64,000 bases of DNA from assembly GCF_000518785.1 (NCBI RefSeq), contig NZ_JAEG01000002.1, forward strand, positions 496,001 through 560,000, written 5' to 3'. Positions 41,012 through 49,019 of the stretch are shown here, piece after piece; the stretch's first letter is position 1; every line of letters starts with the position of its first letter. The stretch is from Paenirhizobium selenitireducens ATCC BAA-1503 (GTDB lineage Bacteria; Pseudomonadota; Alphaproteobacteria; Rhizobiales; Rhizobiaceae). The translations under genes were made by a program, and so were the position numbers. The notes under the pieces are model-generated. The model was not told the DNA's origin. It worked only from the letters and a program-made list of their open reading frames with translations, and searched no databases.

Positions 41012-41212
41012 ATGTCGATGCAACGCATACTCACCCTTCTCGGCGCGCTTGCCGTGCTGATGGGCATGGTCTGGATCGGCCAGGGCAGCGGCACTTTCCC
41101 CTATCCGGCCTCCAGCTTCATGATCGACCAGAGCCCGTGGATCGCCTATGGCGCCGGCCTCGCCCTCGTCGGCCTCGTGCTGATCGCCATCGCGCGGCGC
41201 TCGGGGCGATAG
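41012..41212 (+). CDS. Small two-helix membrane protein, copy 2
   Basis: 66 aa from ATG 41012 (GGGAAAC upstream). LTLLGALAVLMGMVWIGQGS and WIAYGAGLALVGLVLIAIAR are the hydrophobic helices, with the loop GTFPYPASSFMIDQSPW. It matches the previous gene in order and in a dozen residues of the helices and loop, for example LGALxVLxGxxW and the FM-x3-S-x-W end. The product is probably an inner-membrane protein; no function known. The terminator directly before it is unusual. Confidence 0.75.
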   Translation: MSMQRILTLLGALAVLMGMVWIGQGSGTFPYPASSFMIDQSPWIAYGAGLALVGLVLIAIARRSGR

Positions 41213-41308
41213 GTCGGCACATACCGGCTCGGACGGGTGACTACCCCCTACCGACCTTCCTTCACAATACGATTGCTGAAGCTTGCGGCGCCGGTCTTGG
41301 AATGCCCT

Positions 41309-41434
41309 CTTCTCCCCATCGGGGAGAAGTGCCGAGCACATGCGAGGCGATGAGGGGGGCGAAGCCATTTTACTCATATCCGATTCTCCCCCTCATCCGG
41401 CGCTACGCGCCACCTTCTCCCCGCTGGGGAGAAG
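41309..41434. repeat. REP-like palindrome pair
   Basis: CTTCTCCCC-ATC-GGGGAGAAG (41309-41329) and CTTCTCCCC-GCT-GGGGAGAAG (41414-41434) are identical 9-bp stems with different loops, linked by GAGGGGG/CCCCCTC. They fill most of the 366-bp space before the Hsp70-like gene. No gene is seen here. Confidence 0.75.
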
Positions 41435-41578
41435 AGGAACGAACACCGCTCGCCCCTTGCCTTCCCCCTCCCCTTCGTGGCAATAGGCGCCCTCTCCACT
41501 GCGGGCGCCTGGCGCCCTTATTCACCTTCGGGCTCTGCCCGGCTTCAACAACCGACAAGACGACGAAGGAGCGCGGCG

Positions 41579-42901
41579 ATGGCTGAGGCGCTGGGGCTTG
41601 ATTTCGGCACGACCAACACGGTGATGGCGCTTTCCAATAGCGCAGGGGCCAATAGCGCGGGGGCCGACAGCGAGCGGACCACGCATTCGGTCAGCTTCAC
41701 CTCGCCGGCCGGGGTGAGCGACAGCATGCGCACGGCGCTGTCCTTCATGAAGGACCGCAATCTCGGCGCGGGCGCGCTGAAGGTCGAGGCCGGACAGGCG
41801 GCGATCCGCGCCTTTATCGACAATCCCGGCGACTGCCGCTTCCTGCAGTCGATCAAGACCTTCGCCGCCTCGGCACTGTTCCAGGGCACGCTGATCCATG
41901 CCCGGCGCTTCCAGTTCGAGGACCTGATGGAGGTCTTCCTCAAGCGCCTGGAAGCCTATGCCGGCGACGGCTGGCCGTCGGGCGCGAAACGCATCGTCGC
42001 CGGCCGGCCGGTGCATTTCGCCGGCGCAAACCCCGATCCGGAGCTGGCCATTACCCGCTACAATGCGGCGCTGACGCGTTTCGGCTTTCCGGAGATCCAC
42101 TATGTCTACGAACCGGTGGCGGCTGCCTTCTACTTCGCCCAGCATTTGACGCAGGACGCGACCGTGCTGGTCGCCGACTTCGGCGGCGGCACGACCGACT
42201 ATTCGCTGATCCGCTTCGAGACGAGCGGCGGCCGGCTTTCCGCCGTGCCGGTCGGCCATTCCGGTGTCGGCATAGCCGGCGACCAGTTCGACGCGCGCAT
42301 CATCGAGCATCTGGTCGCGCCGGAAATCGGCAAGGGCAGCCAGTTCAAGAGTTTTGACAAGGTGCTCGACGTGCCGAGCAATTACTACACCAGCTTCTCG
42401 CGCTGGAACCAGCTGTCGGTGTTCAAGTCCTCGCGCGAATATGCCGACCTGAAATCGCTGGTGCGCCAGAGCCTTGAGCCGGACAAGCTGGAACTGTTCA
42501 TCGATCTGGTCGAGCATGACGAGGGCTATCCGCTCTACCAGGCGGTCTCGGCCACCAAGATGGCGCTGTCCTCGACCGAGGAAGCCGAATTCCGCTTCTC
42601 GCCGCTCGGACGGGCCGGCGAGAAGACGGTCAAGCGCGCCGAATTCGAAAGCTGGATCGCCGACGACCTCGCCCGCATCGAAGGCGCTCTCGACGAGGTG
42701 CTGACCACCACCAACACGGCGCCGGGCACAATCGACAAGGTCTTCCTCACCGGCGGCACCTCCTTCGTTCCGGCGGTGCGAAAGATCTTCACCGACCGCT
42801 TCGACGCAAGCCGCATCGAGACCGGCGGCGAACTCGTCTCCATCGCCCACGGCCTGGCGCTGATCGGCGAACGCGACGACATCGCCCAATGGGTGGCGTG
42901 A
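41579..42901 (+). CDS. Hsp70-like ATPase (YegD type)
   Basis: 440 aa; ATG 41579 follows GAAGGAGCGC. Only the actin-like ATPase domain is present: LGLDFGTTNTVMAL (phosphate 1), VADFGGGTTDYSLIRFE (phosphate 2) and FLTGGTSFVPAVRKIF (adenosine motif). The substrate-binding C-terminal domain of DnaK is absent, as in YegD. A small tandem duplication encodes NSAGANSAGAD near residue 20. It probably binds or remodels a partner without the standard peptide clamp. No dnaJ/grpE nearby; flanked by REP-like repeats. Confidence 0.85.
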   Translation: MAEALGLDFGTTNTVMALSNSAGANSAGADSERTTHSVSFTSPAGVSDSMRTALSFMKDRNLGAGALKVEAGQAAIRAFIDNPGDCRFLQSIKTFAASALFQGTLIHARRFQFEDLMEVFLKRLEAYAGDGWPSGAKRIVAGRPVHFAGANPDPELAITRYNAALTRFGFPEIHYVYEPVAAAFYFAQHLTQDATVLVADFGGGTTDYSLIRFETSGGRLSAVPVGHSGVGIAGDQFDARIIEHLVAPEIGKGSQFKSFDKVLDVPSNYYTSFSRWNQLSVFKSSREYADLKSLVRQSLEPDKLELFIDLVEHDEGYPLYQAVSATKMALSSTEEAEFRFSPLGRAGEKTVKRAEFESWIADDLARIEGALDEVLTTTNTAPGTIDKVFLTGGTSFVPAVRKIFTDRFDASRIETGGELVSIAHGLALIGERDDIAQWVA

Positions 42902-42928
42902 GGGCGCGCCGTCGCCACCCCTCCCAAA

Positions 42929-43107
42929 CCCTCCCCACAAGGGGGAGGGCTTAAACCGCCGAGCGCTCGGCGGCCTCCAGTCTTCCCCGGCGACCAATGC
43001 CGATTCTCAGCGGCTGCAGCCAAAGCCTGGCCACGATTCTTCTCCCCCCTTGTGGGGGAGATGGCCGGCAGGCCAGAGGGGGTTCTCTCCCCCTTGGTGG
43101 GGGAGAA
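42929..43107. repeat. REP-like palindromes (three stems)
   Basis: CCCTCCCC/GGGGAGGG at 42929-42949, a CTCCCC/GGGGAG stem at 43032-43050, and TTCTC-TCCCCC/GGGGG-AGAA at 43083-43107. Together with the palindrome and second set downstream they occupy the 743-bp spacer before the uracil-DNA glycosylase gene, in which I see no gene. Confidence 0.7.
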
Positions 43108-43109
43108 TG

Positions 43110-43150
43110 GAATTTCAACATCTTAGCTGAAAGCTAAGTGTTAGAAATTC
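43110..43150. repeat. 41-base imperfect palindrome, AT-richer
   Basis: GAATTTC...GAAATTC outer arms and CTTAGCT-GAA-AGCTAAG inner arms form a hairpin that differs in composition from the GC-rich REP units around it. Confidence 0.6.
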
Positions 43151-43249
43151 CAAGAGAGGGGGTCGGTCGCCTCATTCCCCTCACCAGCGATTTCCTGACA
43201 CCTACGCCTTCGGCCTAAGATGCCGAAATCGCCTCCGCCGCATCCATCT

Positions 43250-43575
43250 GCCCTGGCTTCGCCCCCCCCTCATCCGGCCCTGCGGGCCACCTTCTCCCCG
43301 CCGGGGAGAAGAGGGAGTACGCCGCGGCCCTTGCTGCCCCCTCGCACCCGTGGGAGCCGTCCGCCGCGACGCTTCCGGCCTCCTCGCCCCAGCGGGGAGA
43401 GGTCCGCCGAGCGTAGCGGAGGCGGGGTGAGGGGGAGGCTCGCGCATGGCCGATGGGGGCCCCGCGCCGCGCCAATGGATCTTCGCCCCCTGCCCCGACC
43501 GCATGCACCGCCCTGGCTTCGCCCCCTCCTCCGGCCCTTCGGGCCACCTTCTCCCCGACAGGGAGAAGGAGAAGC
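43250..43575. repeat. Tandem copies of a composite REP-like element
   Basis: Two copies of about 45 bases, both starting CCCTGGCTTCGCCCC and continuing through GGCCxxxxGGGCC into CCTTCTCCCCG, lie at about 43250-43300 and 43510-43557. Stems are CTTCTCCCC-GCC-GGGGAGAAG at 43291-43311 and CCTTCTCCC/GGGAGAAGG at 43547-43569. A CCTCGCCCC/GGGGAGAGG stem at 43382-43402 lies between. No coding potential is supported. Confidence 0.7.
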
Positions 43576-43644
43576 CGCCGCGACGTTTCCGGCCGCCCGC
43601 AGGAATCAGTTTCCTTCCGCCCCTCCCTGCACTAGAACGGGTCC

Positions 43645-44517
43645 ATGATCTCCGCCCGCGACATGACGCCCGCCGAACTGGCCGCCCTTCTGCATTTTCA
43701 TGCAGAGGCCGGTGTTGAATGGCTGGTGGAGGACGAGCCGGTCGACCGGATCGCGGAGTTTGCCGAGCAGCGCGCCGCGCGCGAGGTTCGCGCCCCGGCC
43801 GCCATCGCCATGGCGCAGGCGACGACCGTGCAGACCTCTCCCGGGCGGACGAGGCCCGAGGCGCCGCCGCCGCCCCGTCCCGCCTCCCCGTCGGCGCTGC
43901 CGGCCATTCCCGACGAACACGCCATCACCGAGGCGCGCTTTGCCGCCGAAAGCGCCCGTTCACTCGCCGAACTCAAGACCGCCGTCGAGGCCTTCGGCGG
44001 TTGCAATCTGAAGACCAGCGCCCGCTCGACCATCTTTGCCGCCGGCGATCCTTCGAGCCGTATCATGGTGATCGGGCCAATGCCGAGCGCCGACGACGAC
44101 CGCGAGGGCATCGCCTTTTCCGGCCGTGCCGGGCTTTTGCTCGACCGCATGCTGGGCGCCATCGGCCTCAAGCGCGAGGCGATCCTGATCACCACGGTGA
44201 TCCCCTGGCGGCCACCGGGCGACCGGGCGCCGTCCGTGCCGGAGGCCGCCATCTGCCGTCCGTTCATCGAACGGCAGGTGGAACTGGCTGAACCGAAGGC
44301 GGTGCTGCTGTTCGGCAATTTCACCGCGCGCTTCTTCTTCGGCGAGACCGGCACGATCCACGCGCTGCGCGGCCAATGGCGCGACATCGCCTGCGGCAAC
44401 CATGCCGTCCCGGCCATCGCCACGCTGCACCCGCAGGAACTGTTGACCGCGCCGGCCAGCAAGGCGCTCGCCTGGCGCGACCTGCAGGCCTTCGCCGCCC
44501 ACCTCGCTAAGGGCTGA
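43645..44517 (+). CDS. Uracil-DNA glycosylase family 4-like protein, variant
   Basis: 290 aa. A Pro/Ala-rich linker (PEAPPPPRPASPSALPAIPD) follows a charged head, then the glycosylase fold from about residue 100. The catalytic region reads IGPMPSADDDREGIAFSGRA instead of the usual GEAPG-x-ED, and the end motif is HPQELL. Family 4 uses four cysteines for a 4Fe-4S cluster; here only GGC-NLK and AAIC-RPF remain, the other two positions being F and W (IPWRPPGDR). The latter loss is found in many alphaproteobacterial relatives, but the GPMPS change is unusual. It may remove uracil by a modified chemistry or bind only. Start ATG 43645 is the first in frame. Confidence 0.82.
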   Translation: MISARDMTPAELAALLHFHAEAGVEWLVEDEPVDRIAEFAEQRAAREVRAPAAIAMAQATTVQTSPGRTRPEAPPPPRPASPSALPAIPDEHAITEARFAAESARSLAELKTAVEAFGGCNLKTSARSTIFAAGDPSSRIMVIGPMPSADDDREGIAFSGRAGLLLDRMLGAIGLKREAILITTVIPWRPPGDRAPSVPEAAICRPFIERQVELAEPKAVLLFGNFTARFFFGETGTIHALRGQWRDIACGNHAVPAIATLHPQELLTAPASKALAWRDLQAFAAHLAKG

Positions 44518-44597
44518 TTGTCCAAAATTTCGGCATATGTGACAACGCTATGATGTGCGTCATGCGCAGTACGCATGGCTGAGTCGCGTTCGCGCGC

Positions 44598-44630
44598 TTG
44601 CCTCAATTATGCTGCACTGCGATATATACT
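44598..44630 (+). promoter_or_regulatory. Possible promoter of the 60-aa small gene
   Basis: TTGCCT (44598-44603) and TATACT (44625-44630) are 21 bases apart; GATATA inside gives a 17-base spacing. The first is too wide, so this is tentative. Confidence 0.25.
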
Positions 44631-44670
44631 GTCACTGACGGGGGGAGTCGGAAGACAAGGATTGAAGGCC

Positions 44671-44853
44671 ATGACCGTTCGCGCCCGCCCCATGCACTGC
44701 AAATTCGAGACGCTCCGCCTGGCCGCCGAGCCGATGCGCAGCGGCAAGCCCTATCACCGCAGCGGCTTCGCCACCAATGAACAGCTGACAGCGCGCATGT
44801 TCGGCCGGATCAGCCTGCCCATCGCCCTGTTCGCCGATTTTCGCGAGGCGTGA
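44671..44853 (+). CDS. Small protein of unknown function (60 aa)
   Basis: ATG 44671 follows TTGAAGGCC. The product begins MTVRARPMHCKFETLRLAAE and is basic with a single Cys, ending LPIALFADFREA. I see no signal peptide, membrane span or known domain. A longer frame from 44575 exists but lacks a binding site. It precedes another very small gene by 122 bp. Support is from the binding site and codon use only. Confidence 0.4.
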   Translation: MTVRARPMHCKFETLRLAAEPMRSGKPYHRSGFATNEQLTARMFGRISLPIALFADFREA

Positions 44854-44975
44854 GGCCGACTGGCCGCGTTGATTTGGGCGACGCACAAAAGATTCGCCGG
44901 CGGCGCCTTTTCCGAGAGACCCGCCCAAGCATCGTCCCCGAATCGGGCCATGCGAACAATGCAAAGGAATAGACC

Positions 44976-45134
44976 ATGACCACGATGTTTCACCCGCTCC
45001 GCAGCCTGAAGGCCGCCGTCACCCAGATCGGCAGCGCCATCGATGCGTCGGAAGCCTACAGCCGCGCTGCTTCGGGCCGCTCGAAGCGCGGCGCGCGTGT
45101 TGAAAGCGCCCTCGTCGGCCACATCCCGCTCTAA
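44976..45134 (+). CDS. Small protein of unknown function (52 aa)
   Basis: ATG 44976 follows AAAGGAATAG and ends TAA at 45132-45134. The product MTTMFHPLRSLKAAVTQIGS continues AIDASEAYSRAASGRSKRGA and ends LVGHIPL; it is basic with an amphipathic front half. There is no hydrophobic membrane helix. It is too short for normal gene finding but has a good binding site. No family recognised. Confidence 0.5.
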   Translation: MTTMFHPLRSLKAAVTQIGSAIDASEAYSRAASGRSKRGARVESALVGHIPL

Positions 45135-45163
45135 GTCCGGTCAAGCGCCGATCACCCGGGCGG

Positions 45164-46066
45164 TCAGCCCTCCATGGCAACCACGGCCGGGACGGCCTGC
45201 CTTTGCGTCGGCAATATGCGGTCGCAGGCATGCTCGAAGGCCTGGTCGATGATCGAGAACTTGATCGCCTGCCAGCTGCAATATTCGCGCAGCAGATCGG
45301 CCATGAACCACAGGTGGGTCTTCTTGCCCTCGTCCTGCCATTGCAGTCCGCCGGCCTCGACGGCGCGGCGCAGCAGGCGCTGCAGATGGGTGCGCGACAT
45401 CATGAAATGCTCGGCCATCGCGCGGGCGTCGACGCGGCCGATGTCGTAGCGATCGGCCGTCGGGTCGGTCGCCTCGATGCGCCGCACCAGTTCGTCCATC
45501 ACCAGACCGCCCGCTTCCGTCCACAGGAACATCGCCACGCGCAACGGCGGCTCGCGCCAGCCGTCATGCTCGAACGAGCGGCGGGCCGTATACGGCTGGA
45601 TCAGCCGGAAAAGATCGGGATTGGTCATCATCGTCGCCGCGCGCGCACCGCCGTCCAGCCGGTCGAGCACGGTCAGGTTGGCGAACGTCCAGCGCATCAT
45701 CGCATTGTAGCTGACATCGGTCGCCTCGAAGCGGCGCGGCCGGCGGCCGGGATCTCCGGCGATGCGGACAAAACGATAGGACAGAAGCTGGTCGAGGAAG
45801 TTCAGCACCGTGTTGCGGCTCGCCGCATTGCCGGAGGTGATCATGTCGCGCAGGCGCGAGGCCGTCAGCCCGGAGCCCGGCACTTCCGGGTCATGTTCGA
45901 GGTTGAGCGCGAAGGCGCACTGGCTGAGCAGCCAGCGCTGATGGGACGACAAGAGACGCGCCAGCCGCGGATTGCCATCATACTCGCTCTGCAGTTCGAC
46001 CGAATAGACGCGCAGTGCTTCCCAGAAGGCCGGGCTGTTGCGGAGTTCGTCAATCGAGAAGGCCAA
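45164..46066 (-). CDS. Unknown protein with two possible winged-helix regions
   Basis: 300 aa with a TTG start at 46066: an in-frame stop lies two codons before it, GGGGAGGG sits at perfect spacing, and no ATG occurs near. One region (GLTASRLRDMITSGNAASRN) and a second (RVDARAMAEHFMMSRTHLQR, LLRRAVEAGGL) each look like a recognition-helix part of a winged helix. No ligand domain is recognised. It may be a regulator, but this is not certain. The small ORFs on the other strand end 30 bp away. Confidence 0.65.
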   Translation of the reverse strand: MAFSIDELRNSPAFWEALRVYSVELQSEYDGNPRLARLLSSHQRWLLSQCAFALNLEHDPEVPGSGLTASRLRDMITSGNAASRNTVLNFLDQLLSYRFVRIAGDPGRRPRRFEATDVSYNAMMRWTFANLTVLDRLDGGARAATMMTNPDLFRLIQPYTARRSFEHDGWREPPLRVAMFLWTEAGGLVMDELVRRIEATDPTADRYDIGRVDARAMAEHFMMSRTHLQRLLRRAVEAGGLQWQDEGKKTHLWFMADLLREYCSWQAIKFSIIDQAFEHACDRILPTQRQAVPAVVAMEG

Positions 46067-46339
46067 GGATCACCCTCCCCACGACGGCGGAATGGCGACG
46101 GATGAATGCGGATTCGAGGCGGCAATGGCTGGATCGCAGCCGTCGGGCCGCCGATCAGGATGGGGTCTGTCGCTGTCCATGTTCATGCATTTCACGTCGA
46201 TCGAGCCGTTTCCGCTTGTGTGACGGTATCGGCGGGCTTGTCACCGTGCCCCAACCTTCCCTCTGTTTCAACCTTTATCGCTCTGACGCAACAAAAGAAT
46301 GGCAAAAGGGGATGATGACGATCAATCTTTGCGCCGGGA

Positions 46340-47278
46340 TCAGCCCTGCGGCGTCGAGGCCTTGCGCGCCGCCCGGCGCTCGAGGCCGAGCTGGTGTTCG
46401 CGATAGATGATGAAAATCCCGGCGCCGACGACGATCGCCGCGCCGGCCAGCGTGGTCGCCGTCGGCACCTCGCCAAACAGCAGATAGGCGATGACCGAAC
46501 CGAGGATGATCGAGGTGTATTCGAAGGGTGCGACCGTCGAGACGTCGGCGTGGCGATAGCTCTCGGTCAGCAGGATCTGCCCCAGCCCGCCGAAGAAACC
46601 GGCAAGCGCCATCAGCCCCAGCGCCTGCCAGCTCAGCACCTGCCAGCCGAAGAACCAGGTGAAGGCCGAAAGCACCGAGGCGGTCAGCGAGAAGAACAGC
46701 ACGATCGTCGCGGTCTTCTCCTCCCTAACGAGCTGGCGGACCTGCAGCATGGCGGCAGCGCCGAGACCGGCCGAAAGCAGGACGGCGACGGCGCCGGTCG
46801 CGGCCGCCGAGCCGAAGCCCTGCTCGCTGAACAGGGTCAGCTTTGGCCAGGAAATGATCATCACGCCGAGCATTCCGACGAAGACCGCCGTCCAGCGATA
46901 GGCGCGCACCGTCTCGCGCAGGAAGACGGCGGCAAAGACCACGGCGAGCAGCGGCATGGCATAGCCGATGGCGATCGCGTCCGGCAGCGGCAGAAGCACG
47001 AGCCCGTAGAAGCCGACCATCATCGAGCTCACCCCGATCAAAGCCCTCTTGAGGTGACCGAACGGATTGTTGGTCTGGAAGGCGGAGCGCAGATCGCCGC
47101 GAATGGCCAGATAGGCGAGGATCGGCACGATGGCGAAGGCCGAGCGGTAGAAGGTGATCTGGCCGGAGGGCATGCCGGACCCCGCCAGCTTGATGCAGGA
47201 CTGCATGCCGACGAAGACGGCAACGGAAGCGATCTTCATGAGAATGCCGCGAAGCGGACTGGAGGCGGCGATGGCCAT
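46340..47278 (-). CDS. EamA/DMT family transporter (YojE/RhaT type)
   Basis: 312 aa if started at ATG 47278 (MAIAASSPLRG); the ribosome binding site is weak and MKIASVAV at 47239 is an alternative. Ten membrane segments in two EamA repeats: IASVAVFVGMQSCIKLAGSG, GYAMPLLAVVFAAVFLRETV in the first, TVAPFEYTSIILGSVIAYLL followed by FGEVPT in the second. Substrate unknown; possibly export of a metabolite. It is divergent from the chemoreceptor-like gene, with a 366-bp space. Confidence 0.85.
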   Translation of the reverse strand: MAIAASSPLRGILMKIASVAVFVGMQSCIKLAGSGMPSGQITFYRSAFAIVPILAYLAIRGDLRSAFQTNNPFGHLKRALIGVSSMMVGFYGLVLLPLPDAIAIGYAMPLLAVVFAAVFLRETVRAYRWTAVFVGMLGVMIISWPKLTLFSEQGFGSAAATGAVAVLLSAGLGAAAMLQVRQLVREEKTATIVLFFSLTASVLSAFTWFFGWQVLSWQALGLMALAGFFGGLGQILLTESYRHADVSTVAPFEYTSIILGSVIAYLLFGEVPTATTLAGAAIVVGAGIFIIYREHQLGLERRAARKASTPQG

Positions 47279-47644
47279 CGGAGGTACTCGTATCTGGCAG
47301 CGGAGGCGGGGGGAGCGGCGGCACCGCAAGCGAAGGGCAAGGAAAGGTGCCACCGCCTTGGCGATTGACAGAATCCCAGTCCCAAGACTGGCACTTCCGG
47401 CGCGCCCGGACAAGGGCAAGATCAGGCCCGACAGTCTTCTTCAATCGCTCATAATATAGGCAGATGAATTAAATAGAAGCGTCCGGAACAATTGGAAGAG
47501 CATCTTCTTGCACTTCCTGTTTTATGCACCATTAACCAATATCACCAATAATACGTCAAAGTCCAAATCTTGCATTCTTCTCGGTCGCGTCGAGGCCAGG
47601 CGGCCCGCAGCTGCGCGATCGAGTACTATCCGGTGTTCTTTGCG
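47279..47644. other. 366-bp divergent spacer, no gene
   Basis: The segment from about 47440 to 47600 is AT-rich and probably carries the promoter of the chemoreceptor-like gene. The single notable word is TTTA-N7-TTAA at 47521-47535, one base from a CtrA consensus. No other clear signal is seen. Confidence 0.4.
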
Positions 47645-48754
47645 ATGTCCGATATTGCGGCGAAACAGAGTGTCGTCACCGCCGACCAGGCCACGCCGCG
47701 GTCCATGCGCGTCGTTACCGAAGGGATCGGCGCCGATCTCGAGCGTTTCAGCGCCGACAATACCCATATCGTCCGGCAGATCCGGCTATTGGCCATCAAT
47801 GCGCTGATCGAGGCGGCCAGAGCCGGCGAGACCGGCAAGGGGTTTGCCGTCGTCGCCCACGAGGTACAGCGCCTCGCCCAGGGTGCCGCCGAAATCGCCG
47901 CGCGGTTCCAGGAGAACGTGCTCGGCCGCATCGGCCTCGGCCGGGCGATGGCGGACGCGCTGGTCAGCGAAATGGAGGGCGCGCGGCTCACCGACCTCGC
48001 CCAGACGCTGGTGCAGTTCATCGTCCGCAACCTGTTCGAACGCACCGCCGACGTGCGCTGGTGGGCCACCGATCCGGCGCTGTGGCAGGCGCTCGGCGAC
48101 CCCTCCCCCGCACGCTTTGCCTATGCCACCGAGCGGCTCGGCGTCATCAACCGCTTCTATACCGTCTATCTCGACCTCGTCATGACCGATGCGGCCGGCC
48201 GCGTCGTGGCCTCGGCCAATCCGCGCTTCCAGCGAGGGCTGAAGGATCGCAACCTCGCCGGCGATCCCTGGTTCGAGGCGGCTAGGCATTGCGCCGACGG
48301 GGACGCCTATGTCGTCGACCAGGTCAAGCCGAGCGCCCTGCACGAGGATCGCGACGTCTTGGTCTATGCCACCGGCATTCGCGAAGAGGGCCGGAACAAG
48401 GGCCGGCTGGTCGGAACGCTGGGCGTCTATTTCGACTGGCAGGCGCAGGGCCAGGCGATCGTCGAGAAGGAAGCCAATCTGCCGCCACAGGTGGCGGAGA
48501 AAACCGAAGTCCTGCTGCTGGACGGCGCGCTCCGGGTCATCGCCTCCAGCAATCCGGCACGCCGCTACACGCATTTCGCGCTGAACAATCCCAGCCAGGC
48601 GATGCGCGGCAGCTACTACGACAATTCCGGCTCGATCGTCGCCTTTGCCAAGACCCTCGGCTACGAGGACTATGACGGGCTTGGCTGGTATGGCGTCATC
48701 ATCCAGCAGACCGAAGACGAAGACGCCATTCGCACCGCGCTCGGCATCCGCTGA
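47645..48754 (+). CDS. Soluble chemoreceptor-like protein, MCP tip plus Cache-type domain
   Basis: 369 aa from ATG 47645 ([15 protein letters not shown]). Residues about 25-90 hold the hairpin tip of methyl-accepting chemotaxis proteins ([32 protein letters not shown]) which contacts CheA and CheW. The following 250 residues form a Cache/PAS-like sensor: [20 protein letters not shown] is split by W-rich words, then [40 protein letters not shown] and [20 protein letters not shown]. No membrane span is present. The order is opposite to that of ordinary receptors, in which the sensor comes first. It could tether to a chemoreceptor array as a soluble input. Confidence 0.72.
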   Translation: MSDIAAKQSVVTADQATPRSMRVVTEGIGADLERFSADNTHIVRQIRLLAINALIEAARAGETGKGFAVVAHEVQRLAQGAAEIAARFQENVLGRIGLGRAMADALVSEMEGARLTDLAQTLVQFIVRNLFERTADVRWWATDPALWQALGDPSPARFAYATERLGVINRFYTVYLDLVMTDAAGRVVASANPRFQRGLKDRNLAGDPWFEAARHCADGDAYVVDQVKPSALHEDRDVLVYATGIREEGRNKGRLVGTLGVYFDWQAQGQAIVEKEANLPPQVAEKTEVLLLDGALRVIASSNPARRYTHFALNNPSQAMRGSYYDNSGSIVAFAKTLGYEDYDGLGWYGVIIQQTEDEDAIRTALGIR

Positions 48755-49019
48755 TACCGCCGCCGCAGCCTGACCCAATCCGAAAGCCGTTGGCTGGCAC
48801 CGTCGACGTTGAACGCTTGCGCGCAATCAATCGCAACAAGAGCGCAAATATTCGTCGGTAAACAACGCCCGTCGGACGTGGCGCGAAGTTTTATTTCTTG
48901 GCTTTTTAACAATCGTTCAGAAATGTGTGTCAGTCTCTCCGGCGAAATCACATCCTTGCACGCGCATGTTCGGGAATCGCGTTCAAGCAAGGCGCTCACG
49001 GACGAGATCAGGATAGACA

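Noticed and set aside
42902..43644. CRISPR-like array
   Set aside because: Repeats are palindromic, of uneven spacing and sequence, without regular spacers, and no cas genes are near.
44575..44670. Upstream start for the 60-aa small protein
   Set aside because: No binding site before 44575; the segment holds promoter-like words instead.
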